A DNA stretch of 19,234 bases from CAZNYN01 sp964577295. GTDB lineage: Bacteria > Synergistota > Synergistia > Synergistales > Synergistaceae. Numbering within the stretch: position 1 is the first letter of the stretch; each line of letters opens with the position of its first letter. Positions 1-6,954 of this stretch are shown piece after piece. The translations under genes were made by a program, and so were the position numbers. The notes under the pieces are model-generated. The model searched no databases and was not told where the DNA came from. It saw nothing but the letters and a program-made list of their open reading frames with translations. Location of the stretch: NCBI GenBank assembly GCA_964577295.1, contig CAZNYN010000039.1:1-19234 (forward strand), written 5' to 3'.

Positions 1-246
1 ATTATATTCCTAAAACATTCGGATATATTGCACACAAAAAAGCCGCCCTGCAAAGAGCAGGTTACTAAGGTATTTTATTTCCTTGAAAAATTCGGTATCG
101 TCGTGAATATAGGCTATGCCGTTTTTTCTTGCTTGCTCGCAAATTTAGAGGAAATTGAATGCTACAATATGGATGTAATCAAGGAGCAATATCTGAATTC
201 ACAGATAATACAGACTATGCTTGCTGCATTTCGAAGCACTAAATGA
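1..246 (+). CDS. 3' end of an unrecognised protein, truncated by the window edge
   Basis: The frame is open from base 1 to a TGA at 244-246. The first possible start inside the window is a TTG at 28 without a convincing ribosome binding site, so this is probably the C-terminal ~81 residues of a longer protein. The visible part includes a hydrophobic stretch (GIVVNIGYAVFSCLLANL) followed by a polar end. I do not recognise the family. It ends 25 bases before the RhuM-like gene and shares its AT-rich composition, so it may be upstream in the same transcript. It could also be a non-coding open stretch; the base composition is compatible with either. Confidence 0.4.
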   Translation: MIFLKHSDILHTKKPPCKEQVTKVFYFLEKFGIVVNIGYAVFSCLLANLEEIECYNMDVIKEQYLNSQIIQTMLAAFRSTK

Positions 247-271
247 AATATAGAAGGAGGTGCTTGCTATA

Positions 272-1300
272 ATGGATAAAGACTTAACGGTTTCTAAAAT
301 TGACCGTCAAAATATTTTAAATAACGATATGGCACTTGGCGAAATTCAAAATCAAACTAAGATTCAAGGCATATTTTTTGAAAACAAAATTTGCTTTACA
401 AAATCTATGGTGGCAACTTATTTTGAAATAGAAACAAGAACGCTTGAAAGATATGTTCGTGAATTTCAAGATGAAATTGCTGCTAATGGATATGAGATTT
501 TAAAGGGGAAAAGATTAAAAGCGTTCTTGGTGTGTGTTAATGAGCAAGATGTTCCCGACATTGATGTCGGTAACATCAGCAATCGCACGCCGCAATTATC
601 AATTTTTGATTTTCGCGCATTTTTAAATATTGCAATGCTATTGGCAGAGAGTCCGATCGCTCGCAGTCTTCGTCAGGTCATGTTGGATATTGTCATTGAT
701 TATATCAACCAAAAATCAGGCGGAAAAACAAAATATATAAATCAAAGAGACAGTGAATTTATAGGGGCGTTTCTTCAAGAAGAAAATTATCGCAGAGAAT
801 TTACGGATGCTCTTAGAGATTATGTTGATATGGGCAATGCAAAATATGGCATCTATACAGATAAAATATATCAAAGTATATTCCGTGAAAAAGCAAAAGA
901 ATATAAGCAAGTGCTAAAATTATCTGATAAAGACCGAGTAAGGGATACCCTCTACTCGGAAGTGCTGACATTAATTTCATCCTATGAATGCGGCCTGGCT
1001 GAAATGATAAAGCAACAATCAGAACAATTGGAGAGAAAACTTAACAATTGGGAATTAACAGATTTATTTACCGGATTTGAGTCATTGCCGCTTTGGAAGC
1101 CACTAATCATTCAGGCTAGAACTAAAATGGCTAGTAGAGATATGGCTTTAAGAGATGCGTTTCATTATCAGCTCAAAGAATATATTAAACCTATGGACAA
1201 AAGTGAATACGAGAAATTTCTGGGGACAGTCGGCGATGAATTGGAGCGCTTGATGGCTGAAAATCAAGATGTGTTACAACGCCTAAAGGAGAGTGAATAA
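272..1300 (+). CDS. RhuM-like / DNA-binding-type protein, candidate partner of the Doc toxin
   Basis: This encodes 342 aa from ATG 272. The ATG is preferred over the in-frame GTG at 260, because the ribosome binding site GAAGGAGG at 253-260 would lie on that GTG and is well spaced (11 nt) for the ATG. Residues ~30-85 (CFTKSMVATYFEIETRTLER and following) resemble the N-terminal region of RhuM-family proteins, where a helix-turn-helix-like segment is suspected. The remainder is mostly helical and highly charged, with no catalytic motif I can name. Its stop TAA shares a base with the ATG of the Doc-like gene, so the two are almost certainly translated together. By analogy with Phd-Doc pairs, an antitoxin or regulator role is inferred, although it is about five times larger than Phd. 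The composition is AT-rich, unlike genes from 1919 onward, which suggests transfer. The gene is certain; the function is tentative. Confidence 0.75.
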   Translation: MDKDLTVSKIDRQNILNNDMALGEIQNQTKIQGIFFENKICFTKSMVATYFEIETRTLERYVREFQDEIAANGYEILKGKRLKAFLVCVNEQDVPDIDVGNISNRTPQLSIFDFRAFLNIAMLLAESPIARSLRQVMLDIVIDYINQKSGGKTKYINQRDSEFIGAFLQEENYRREFTDALRDYVDMGNAKYGIYTDKIYQSIFREKAKEYKQVLKLSDKDRVRDTLYSEVLTLISSYECGLAEMIKQQSEQLERKLNNWELTDLFTGFESLPLWKPLIIQARTKMASRDMALRDAFHYQLKEYIKPMDKSEYEKFLGTVGDELERLMAENQDVLQRLKESE

Positions 1301-1740
1301 TGAATGATATTATTTATATCACTCCCGAACAGGCAAAAATAACACACGCAAAAACAATAGAATACAGCGGTGGGGGTACTCTGGAGGAACTTGATTTTGG
1401 AAAACTTGAAAGCGTGTTGTGCAATATTCAAAATGATGATTGGTATCCTACTTTTGTTGATAAATTAACGCATCTATTCTTTTGTACCTGCCAGTTTCAT
1501 TGCTTTGCAGATGGAAACAAACGCCTTGCCATTACATTATCAACATTGTTCTTGCTCCAAAACGGATATTTGCGAATAGCCCAAACATTTTTGGCTAAAA
1601 CAGAGAACATTAGCCTAAATGTTGCCTCAAGCAAGATAGATAAAGATTTATTGCAAAAAATTATGACCGCCATTTTGAATGATACATATGATTCTGATGA
1701 GGTACTAAAACTTGAGATATATAATTCAATAAAGAGATAA
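1300..1740 (+). CDS. Death-on-curing (Doc/Fic-fold) family toxin
   Basis: This encodes 146 aa, starting at the ATG that overlaps the previous stop by one base (TAATG). Residues 67-75 read HCFADGNKR, matching the Doc-type Fic motif HxFx(D/A)xNKR. That form differs from the AMPylating Fic motif HPFxxGNGR by having Lys in place of the second Gly. The preceding region (SGGGTLEELDFGKLESVL) matches the usual Doc layout of a GG turn followed by a helix. Known Doc proteins are kinases that phosphorylate and inactivate EF-Tu; the motif here fits that group, but activity is inferred. The length is close to the family norm (~125-150 aa). The tight overlap with the RhuM-like gene points to a two-gene toxin-antitoxin module. 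No separate promoter is visible. Confidence 0.85.
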   Translation: MNDIIYITPEQAKITHAKTIEYSGGGTLEELDFGKLESVLCNIQNDDWYPTFVDKLTHLFFCTCQFHCFADGNKRLAITLSTLFLLQNGYLRIAQTFLAKTENISLNVASSKIDKDLLQKIMTAILNDTYDSDEVLKLEIYNSIKR

Positions 1741-1775
1741 AATGACCATGCGAGCCAATCCCGCAAATTATATAA

Positions 1776-1817
1776 ACCTCCAAGAAGGTGCAAAATAGAG
1801 AGCACTGACTTGGAGGT
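1776..1817 (+). promoter_or_regulatory. Hairpin that would cover a ribosome binding site
   Basis: ACCTCCAAG (1776-1784) is perfectly complementary to CTTGGAGGT (1809-1817). Inside it, GGTGC and GCACT can extend the pairing. The 3' arm contains the GGAGG that precedes ATG 1825, so folding of the RNA would hide that ribosome binding site. This is the geometry of a translational attenuator, but no long gene follows. It may be a relic of a leader from a lost gene or a mobile-element end. Confidence 0.5.
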
Positions 1818-1824
1818 ATTTATA

Positions 1825-1851
1825 ATGGTGACGAGAAGAAAAGATCCGTAA
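1825..1851 (+). CDS. 8-codon mini-ORF with a good ribosome binding site
   Basis: ATG at 1825 with GGAGG at 1812-1816 encodes MVTRRKDP followed by TAA. The basic start resembles the first residues of many integrases and recombinases, and a truncated gene start at an insertion boundary is one reading. A leader peptide is another. Nothing in the next 60 bases continues it in any frame. It is listed because the ribosome binding site and the hairpin over it are unusually clear for a random sequence. Confidence 0.25.
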   Translation: MVTRRKDP

Positions 1852-1918
1852 CGCTCCTAAAGGCGGCTTTTTTGTGCTGACGTTGTTCTGTTATCAGATT
1901 TTATGCACAAAACGGTTG

Positions 1919-2944
1919 TTATTCGCTGTGGGTTCTGCTCTTCTGCTTCAGCTCCGCTATCGCACGTTCGAGGCGGAGAAGCTCCGAGATTGAGTCCATA
2001 TCCAGGTTTTTCATGATTTCGTTTCGATTCTTCATGCCTATCCGGTTGCGCGTCTCCCCGGGATTTCTTTCAAGCTCCGTAAAGGCGGATATTTTTCTGT
2101 CACCGCAGTAGAGGTCAAAGTCGACAAACCTGCTGCCTTCGGCGTTGTATTCAAGCCCCATTGTGAGTTTCTTAATATCCTGCAGACGCAGCGGCGAATA
2201 GAGCTTCATCATATAGACAGGAATAGTGCGTTTTGTAAGAGCCTGCTCTCGTTCCCACTTCTCCTCCAGCACCATTCCCACCTGCATTCCGCGCACAACA
2301 GTGAGAAGGCGCTCCCTATGCAGATTGAAAAAGCCGTCGGAGTCGCATATCTTTATCTCCGCGTCCGTCCAGTCGGGAGTTCCGAGCGAGTCGCCGAGAT
2401 ACTCCATTCCGTGCAGAGAAAGATACTGCACCAGCGCGCCCTTCGACCTTGTGTGAACGAGCAGCGCCTTTGTATGGATATTCTCAGCGTCAATGGCCTT
2501 CGCCAAAGACCTTTCCGTAAAATATATTATCGAAGATGTGCCGGGAATATCGGGTCTGAACATCGGGTCGCGGTCAATAATTTCTCCCCCGATATCTCTG
2601 CGGATTGCTTCTATTCCCCTCTCTGTGTCGCCCATCAGCCGCATCATTATGAAGCCCGGAAGCATGGAAATATCGGAAAGTCCGTCGGAAATGCGGCTGC
2701 TTATCAGAGTTATGAGAAGCATCTCAAGCTGATTTTCCGAAACGTAAGTTTCCTTCTTTGTCACGTTATCTTCCTTTGCCGTAAAAAAGATAAGCCTTCG
2801 TGCCGTGCCGTATGTTCTAAGCGCCATCTCTGCGTCCATATTTGTCAAAGTGCCCCAGACATTCAGCTTGTGGCGGATTTCCTGCACCTTCGCGTCCGCT
2901 GTCATAACGAGGCTCTCGGGCCCCGTTCTGGCCAGTGATATCAT
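1919..2944 (-). CDS. Uncharacterised 341-aa soluble protein
   Basis: Starts at ATG 2944 with AGGGGG about 8 nt upstream. No signal peptide or membrane helix is visible, so a cytosolic protein is likely. The sequence is mixed alpha/beta with a highly charged C-terminal helix (residues ~310-341, ending in ELLRLERAIAELKQ). I do not recognise a family or catalytic motif. It lies 36 bases downstream of the phosphoesterase gene on the same strand, so the two probably form an operon with related roles. The middle part (RHKLNVWGTL, TERGIEAIRRDIGGEI) gives no named domain by eye. It could be a sensor or effector partner of the phosphoesterase, but that is inference from position only. Confidence 0.75.
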   Translation of the reverse strand: MISLARTGPESLVMTADAKVQEIRHKLNVWGTLTNMDAEMALRTYGTARRLIFFTAKEDNVTKKETYVSENQLEMLLITLISSRISDGLSDISMLPGFIMMRLMGDTERGIEAIRRDIGGEIIDRDPMFRPDIPGTSSIIYFTERSLAKAIDAENIHTKALLVHTRSKGALVQYLSLHGMEYLGDSLGTPDWTDAEIKICDSDGFFNLHRERLLTVVRGMQVGMVLEEKWEREQALTKRTIPVYMMKLYSPLRLQDIKKLTMGLEYNAEGSRFVDFDLYCGDRKISAFTELERNPGETRNRIGMKNRNEIMKNLDMDSISELLRLERAIAELKQKSRTHSE

Positions 2945-2980
2945 GATTCCTGCCCCCTTTGTAATAGTGTCGCCGCTTTG

Positions 2981-3658
2981 TTATATGGAAAAAGATTTTC
3001 TATCCAGCCTGGCGCTTCCCGTCCCCGGCGGATAGGCTATAGCCATTACCGCGCCCGTGTATATATGTATGAGGTAAATATATTCCATCGCATTCAAAAA
3101 ATACCTGCCGTCCTCCGTCGCGCATGACTTGTGGTCAAAGCTGTGGCCGTAAAGGTTGTACTGTGCGGGCTCATAAGCTACATCCTCAAAAGTGTGCCCC
3201 GCCTTGAAACTGAAATTGCCGAGCGAAAGACGCCCAGGGGATGTCCACACCTGCACGGAAGTGCCTGCTCGCTCCGAGAGAAGGGACGGGACATTGTCGT
3301 GGTTGCCCGGCGTTATTATCGTACCGTAGTCCTCCTCGTTGAGTATGGAAAGCAGGTCGCGCATCTTCTTTTTATAGAGATCCAGCAGGCCGGACCTTTT
3401 TTCCAGCTTCACATCATCCACAATATCCCCCGTGTGAATTATCCACGCGGGCTTTATGCGGTGCAGTGTGCGCCTCAGAAAAGGAAATATCGTGGAAGGT
3501 GTGTCCGATATATGCATAACCATATTGCTCGCATCTATACATGGGGCATTGTAGCGCAGCCATATACCAAGGTCGTCAATGTGTCTTACTATCGGGCATT
3601 CGCGAATTTCATGCAGCGGTATTTTGGGCAGGTTGTCCGGCAGCGGAATCGTAGCCAT
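2981..3658 (-). CDS. Calcineurin-like metallophosphoesterase-fold protein with altered metal ligands
   Basis: This encodes 225 aa from ATG 3658, with GAGGAG about 10 nt upstream. The family motifs appear in order: HISDTPS (residues 49-55), HTGDIVDD (75-82), GNHD (118-121), GHTF (154-157) and YGHSFD (170-175). Active members of this family hydrolyse phosphomono- or diesters with two metal ions held by DxH, GDxxD, GNH(D/E), H and GHxH. Here the first motif reads Asp-Thr-Pro, so its His is missing, and the last motif reads GHSF, so the second His is missing too. The residues bridging the metals (D78, N119, H120) remain. It may have reduced or changed metal use, or be inactive. It is the first gene of a two-gene minus-strand operon. 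Fold assignment is firm; substrate unknown. Confidence 0.8.
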   Translation of the reverse strand: MATIPLPDNLPKIPLHEIRECPIVRHIDDLGIWLRYNAPCIDASNMVMHISDTPSTIFPFLRRTLHRIKPAWIIHTGDIVDDVKLEKRSGLLDLYKKKMRDLLSILNEEDYGTIITPGNHDNVPSLLSERAGTSVQVWTSPGRLSLGNFSFKAGHTFEDVAYEPAQYNLYGHSFDHKSCATEDGRYFLNAMEYIYLIHIYTGAVMAIAYPPGTGSARLDRKSFSI

Positions 3659-4094
3659 ACTGCATCACTCCTCTCTGCACTCAATTAATATAAATAGAAT
3701 ATCACACAATATTTTAAAAATAAACAAAGAGCCATAAATCGAATAATTGAATATAGAATATTTTATTTTATCATATAATAAAAAATTGTGCCAAAGGCGG
3801 AGTATGATATCAAATATTATACTATAAGCTATTATTTTTCATTTTTATTTATCTGAAAGGATATATAAAACTCCAAATTGTCCTGTTCGGCAGATGTCTT
3901 TTTTTGCCCGTTTGTGCCGTTTTATCCACTCTGGGACAAGGTTCTGTGCCGCAGATGTTACCTTTTTCACATGCTCTGTGCGCTGCCGGTGCGTCGCCTC
4001 TTACCTACACCGTACACGTATGATATAATAAACAATATAACATATATTTTTATATATTTGTATATTAATTAATTTCATTTGGGAGGGGATTTTA
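3659..4094. other. AT-rich divergent intergenic region
   Basis: This is 436 bases between the minus-strand phosphoesterase operon and the plus-strand racemase gene. It is strongly AT-rich at both ends (3690-3860 and 4020-4080) with a GC-richer middle (3870-4015). It must hold divergent promoters. A good -10 for the racemase is given separately, while no single convincing promoter stands out on the minus strand. A 64-codon frame at 3878-4072 starts at TTG without a ribosome binding site and is not credible. I recognise no riboswitch or attachment site. Confidence 0.6.
4001..4029 (+). promoter_or_regulatory. Candidate promoter of the racemase gene
   Basis: TATAAT at 4024-4029 is a perfect -10 box, with TTACCT at 4001-4006 as a weak -35 (three of six matches) at a 17-base spacing. 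It would give a leader of about 60 bases before ATG 4095. The region around it is AT-rich, so a chance match is possible. Confidence 0.45.
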
Positions 4095-4844
4095 ATGAGT
4101 ATTTATCGCATTCATTCTAAAACGCGTTCGTGGGACGGAGAGGTTATAGGCATACTTATCCTTGATGCGGCTTATCCGTGTGTTCCGGGCAATGTGGGCA
4201 ACGCTTCGACATTCCCCTTCCCCGTCCGCTACCACGAGGTACGCGGAGCTTCGATAGACAGACTGCTCAATCAGCGCGACCCGGCTCTTCTCGAACCGTT
4301 CATCGAGGGAGCGCGCAAACTCGAGGCCGAGGGAGTGCGCGCCATAACGGGAGCGTGCGGCTTTATGGCACTCTTCCAGCACGAAATCGCCGACGCTGTG
4401 AACATCCCCGTATTCATGTCCAGCATGCTTCAGGTTCCCTTTATAGTAAACTCCCTGGGACGCAGCAAAAAAGTGGGCATCATCTCCGCAAACGCATCGC
4501 AGATGACGGAACGCCACCTTCGCAATGTGGGAATAACGGCGGAAATGCCCGTAGTGCTCTACGGCATGGAAGAAAAATACGAATTCCGTTCCTCCGTTCT
4601 CGAGGAAAAAGGGACAATGGACACAGATCTTGTCGAAAAAGAGATACTGGAAGTCTGCGACAGGATGCTCGCCGAAAATCCCGACATAGGAGCGATAGAA
4701 CTCGAATGCAGCGACCTGCCGCCATTCGCCGCCGCAGTACACCGTCACACGGGACTGCCCGTTTTCGACTTCATAACAATGATACGCCACTTCGCCTCCG
4801 CTCTGACACCGACAGACTACAGAGGCCCGGGCTACTATTACTGA
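4095..4844 (+). CDS. Aspartate/glutamate/hydantoin racemase family protein
   Basis: This encodes 249 aa from ATG 4095, with GGGAGGGG at 4081-4088. The family uses two cysteines as acid and base on either face of the substrate alpha carbon. Both are in place: C88 in ITGACGF and C205 in IELECSDLPPF, and the two halves share the duplicated alpha/beta arrangement of the superfamily. No signal peptide is present, so it is cytosolic. Racemases of D-amino acids and hydantoins and arylmalonate decarboxylase-like enzymes share this fold, so the substrate cannot be named. It seems to be a single-gene unit with its own promoter and a dispersed repeat directly downstream. It is too divergent from MurI-type glutamate racemases to be assumed a cell-wall enzyme. 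Confidence 0.85.
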   Translation: MSIYRIHSKTRSWDGEVIGILILDAAYPCVPGNVGNASTFPFPVRYHEVRGASIDRLLNQRDPALLEPFIEGARKLEAEGVRAITGACGFMALFQHEIADAVNIPVFMSSMLQVPFIVNSLGRSKKVGIISANASQMTERHLRNVGITAEMPVVLYGMEEKYEFRSSVLEEKGTMDTDLVEKEILEVCDRMLAENPDIGAIELECSDLPPFAAAVHRHTGLPVFDFITMIRHFASALTPTDYRGPGYYY

Positions 4845-4868
4845 TAAATAATACATACCTGCCAATGA

Positions 4869-5067
4869 CGTCTCCCCGCACGAGAATTTGCGGGGAGACG
4901 ATTAAAAAGCTAAACAGAGATTTATCTTCCTACAACATTTCACGCGAAGCGACTGCTGCAAAGCGACTGCCGCGCAGCGATGCCTGCCTCTGCCCCTGAC
5001 AATCGTTCAACCATTGCTCAACAACCGCTCAACAACCGTTCAACGCCCCTTCTCTCGCCCCTGCCCT
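4869..5067 (+). repeat. Dispersed structured repeat, copy A
   Basis: It begins with a perfect 12-bp hairpin (4869-4880 with 4889-4900, loop of 8). A GCGAAGCGACT-type motif is then repeated around 4943-4981, followed by four degenerate ~11-bp units of the form GTTCAACCATT / GCTCAACAACC around 5004-5044. Three blocks match the inverted copy at the right end of the window: 4886-4904 with 19128-19146 (19 of 19), 4931-4945 with 18954-18968 (15 of 15), and ~5037-5067 with 18797-18827 (one mismatch). Order is conserved. The hairpin lacks a following T-run, so it is not a canonical terminator for the racemase gene, though it may protect its mRNA 3' end. No gene is visible in 4845-5193. Confidence 0.7.
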
Positions 5068-5159
5068 CTGCCGCTCCTTCTCTTTTGTTAGGCAATTAAC
5101 CCACGTAAATATATCCGCAATTTTCTATCGCTAAAAGTAGCAATTGCATATAAATTGTC

Positions 5160-5165
5160 TATAAT
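5160..5165 (+). promoter_or_regulatory. Candidate -10 of the dCMP deaminase operon
   Basis: A perfect TATAAT sits 29 bases before ATG 5194, in a locally AT-rich stretch just after repeat copy A. No good -35 is present at 16-18 bases. It is the only strong -10 ahead of the run of four tightly spaced genes up to 8336. Confidence 0.4.
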
Positions 5166-5193
5166 AGGTTTATAGCGGGAAGGTGATTTATGG

Positions 5194-5676
5194 ATGGGCT
5201 GCGGTCGTCCCGATTGGGATAGTTACTGTCTTTTAATTGCGAAGGTTGTCGCGCTGAGGAGCACTTGTATGAGGCGCAAGGTCGGTGCCGTGCTTGTTAA
5301 GGATAAGCAGATTCTGAGTACGGGCTATAACGGAGCTCCGAAGGGTGTTTCTCACTGCGAAGCTGTGGGGTGTCTGCGCGAAAGGCTCGGCATTCCTTCC
5401 GGCGAGCGCCATGAAATCTGCCGCGGTTCTCATGCGGAGATTAATGCTATCGCTCAGGCCGCCGCTTCCGGTGTCGCCACTCAGGGATGTTGGATTTATT
5501 GTACTCACGAGCCTTGTGTCTATTGCACGAAGGCTCTTATAAACGCGGGCTGTGTCAGGGTTGTCTATCTCTATCCGTATCCCGATGAGCTTGCGAGAGA
5601 GATTATTAGGGAGTCCGGTGTCGAGGTTGTGCAGTTTGACCCGGAATCTCTGCCGAAGGATGTTTTTTCTATTTAG
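5194..5676 (+). CDS. Deoxycytidylate (dCMP) deaminase, ComEB-type
   Basis: This encodes 160 aa and converts dCMP to dUMP, the precursor for thymidylate, in the cytosol. The zinc site and catalytic Glu are present as HAEINAI (residues 80-86) and PCVYC (107-111). The N-terminal RPDWDSY, the STCMRRKVGAV block (23-33) and the TGYNGAPKG loop (43-51) are typical of dCMP deaminases rather than cytidine or tRNA deaminases. The length matches the family. The start is ATG 5194 with GGGAAGG about 10 nt upstream; an ATG at 5190 is out of frame and closes quickly. It is the first gene of a plus-strand run, 18 bases before the HD-domain gene. A nucleotide-handling link with that HD protein is possible. Confidence 0.93.
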   Translation: MGCGRPDWDSYCLLIAKVVALRSTCMRRKVGAVLVKDKQILSTGYNGAPKGVSHCEAVGCLRERLGIPSGERHEICRGSHAEINAIAQAAASGVATQGCWIYCTHEPCVYCTKALINAGCVRVVYLYPYPDELAREIIRESGVEVVQFDPESLPKDVFSI

Positions 5677-5694
5677 TTATCAGGGGGAATTGTT

Positions 5695-6264
5695 ATGTTC
5701 ACACGTGAAGAGTCACTTGCTTTTCTGAGGGAGCACAATAAGGAGGATATGCATATCCGCCACGCCTATGCCGTAGAGGCCGCAATGAGGGGTTTTGCGC
5801 GTCATTTCGGCGAGGATGAGGAGTATTGGGGGCTTATCGGCCTCATGCACGATATCGACTGGGAGGAATTTCCCTCTACGGATACTCACCCTATGAAGGG
5901 CGGAGAGATGCTTACATCTCTCGGATATCCGGAGGATTTTGTTCATACTGTGCTTGCGCACGGCTGGGAGTATTCCGGGGTTAAGCCGGAAACGCTGTGC
6001 GAAAAGACTCTCTATACCGTTGATGAGCTTACCGGCTTTATAACGGCTGTGGCTCTTGTGCGTCCGAGCAAGTCTCTTTGCGACCTAGAGGTTAAGTCTG
6101 TAAAGAAGAAGTGGAAAGATAAGGGCTTTGCCCGCGCGGTGAACAGGGATGTAATAGAGAGGGGTTCGGAGCTTATGGGCGAACCTCTCGATGTGCTTAT
6201 AGAGAGAACAATAGAGGCGCTGAAGCCTGTCGAGCGCGAACTCGGGCTTGGTGTTCAGGATTAG
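5695..6264 (+). CDS. HD-domain metal-dependent hydrolase
   Basis: This encodes 189 aa from ATG 5695, with AGGGGG upstream. Metal-site residues fit the HD superfamily: H20 or H23 near the N-terminus, the H52-D53 pair in GLMHDIDWE, and H65 in the following segment, with later conserved-looking DEL at about 110. Stand-alone bacterial HD proteins of this size act on nucleotides or other phosphate esters; the substrate is not readable here. The protein is soluble, with no signal sequence. It lies 18 bases after the dCMP deaminase stop and 51 bases before the response regulator, so all may share a transcript. The sequence resembles the 'HDIG'-type predicted hydrolases found widely in anaerobes. Fold confident, reaction unknown. 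Confidence 0.85.
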   Translation: MFTREESLAFLREHNKEDMHIRHAYAVEAAMRGFARHFGEDEEYWGLIGLMHDIDWEEFPSTDTHPMKGGEMLTSLGYPEDFVHTVLAHGWEYSGVKPETLCEKTLYTVDELTGFITAVALVRPSKSLCDLEVKSVKKKWKDKGFARAVNRDVIERGSELMGEPLDVLIERTIEALKPVERELGLGVQD

Positions 6265-6315
6265 TTTTAAGGAAAGGCGCTCACGTTTTAAAATTTTGAA
6301 AAGGAGGAGTTTTGT

Positions 6316-6954
6316 ATGTCGATTTCAATAATACTTGCGGATGACCATCCGCTCACAAGAGAGGGCATGAAGGGCTATCTTGCCAAGGAGGCCGATTTTA
6401 AAATTGTGGGAGAGTATGCGGACGGAGAATCCGCATGGGCGGGCATTCAGCAGTTTAAGCCCCAGGTCGCTCTGCTCGATATTCGTATGCCGGGCATAGA
6501 CGGTGTGGCTTTGGCGCGCAAGATTAAGGACGCGGCTCTGCCTACGGCTTCTCTCATGCTTACTTCCTATGACGCACAGCAGTATGTCATGGCGTCTCTT
6601 CGCGCAGGCGCGCGCGGATATGTTTTGAAGACTGCCGGCATGGAGACTCTGACAAAGGCCATCCGCATTGTGGCGCGCGGAGGCTTTTATCTCGACAGCG
6701 AAGTGGCAAACGCGGTCGAGGAAGAGGGCGATTTCGTTCCGGAACCGGTGTCGGTGAGAGAGCGCGAAGTGCTGCTTCTTGCGGCGCGCGGACTCTCGGG
6801 CAAGGAGATTGCGACACAGCTTTTCATCAGCGAGCGCACTGTTCAGACGCATTTGGCGTCTATATATGACAAGCTCGGAGCGAAGAATAAGACGGAAGCC
6901 ATGCTTCTTTCTCTCAAGTACGGCATTGTAACTCTGGAGGAACTTCTTGATTGA
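6316..6954 (+). CDS. NarL/FixJ-type response regulator
   Basis: This encodes 212 aa from ATG 6316, with AAGGAGG at 6300-6306. The receiver domain (residues 1-120) has the acidic pair D9-D10, phosphoacceptor D55 in LLDIRMPG, T83 in MLTSYD and K105 in VLKTAG, so it should be phosphorylatable. The LuxR-type helix-turn-helix spans ~145-210 (VSVREREVLLLAARG, KEIATQLFISERTVQTHL). It is a DNA-binding transcription factor acting with the kinase encoded immediately downstream, whose TTG start overlaps its stop by four bases. Targets are not evident, and no repeated operator is obvious in the window. Confidence 0.95.
   Translation: MSISIILADDHPLTREGMKGYLAKEADFKIVGEYADGESAWAGIQQFKPQVALLDIRMPGIDGVALARKIKDAALPTASLMLTSYDAQQYVMASLRAGARGYVLKTAGMETLTKAIRIVARGGFYLDSEVANAVEEEGDFVPEPVSVREREVLLLAARGLSGKEIATQLFISERTVQTHLASIYDKLGAKNKTEAMLLSLKYGIVTLEELLD

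Noticed and set aside
1845..1880. Terminator at CGCTCCTAAAGGCGGCTTTTTT
   Set aside because: The T-run is attractive, but the upstream arms pair poorly (mismatch in the middle of a 5-6 bp stem), so it is not listed as a feature.
3878..4072. 64-codon plus-strand ORF in the AT-rich gap
   Set aside because: It has a TTG start without a ribosome binding site, a Cys/Phe-rich product, and it runs through the candidate racemase promoter.
4092..4865. 257-codon minus-strand ORF opposite the racemase gene
   Set aside because: The plus strand has both catalytic Cys motifs and a good ribosome binding site. The antisense product is low-complexity-like (Tyr/His/Gly/Ala rich) without motifs.
4869..4900. 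Rho-independent terminator of the racemase gene
   Set aside because: The 12-bp stem is strong, but neither strand has a T-run after it, and the same stem recurs in the repeat family. It is treated as part of the repeat instead.
4990..5045. CRISPR-like or tRNA-like short repeats (GTTCAAC units)
   Set aside because: Units are ~11 bp, contiguous and degenerate, without spacers. No cloverleaf can be drawn around the GTTCAA.
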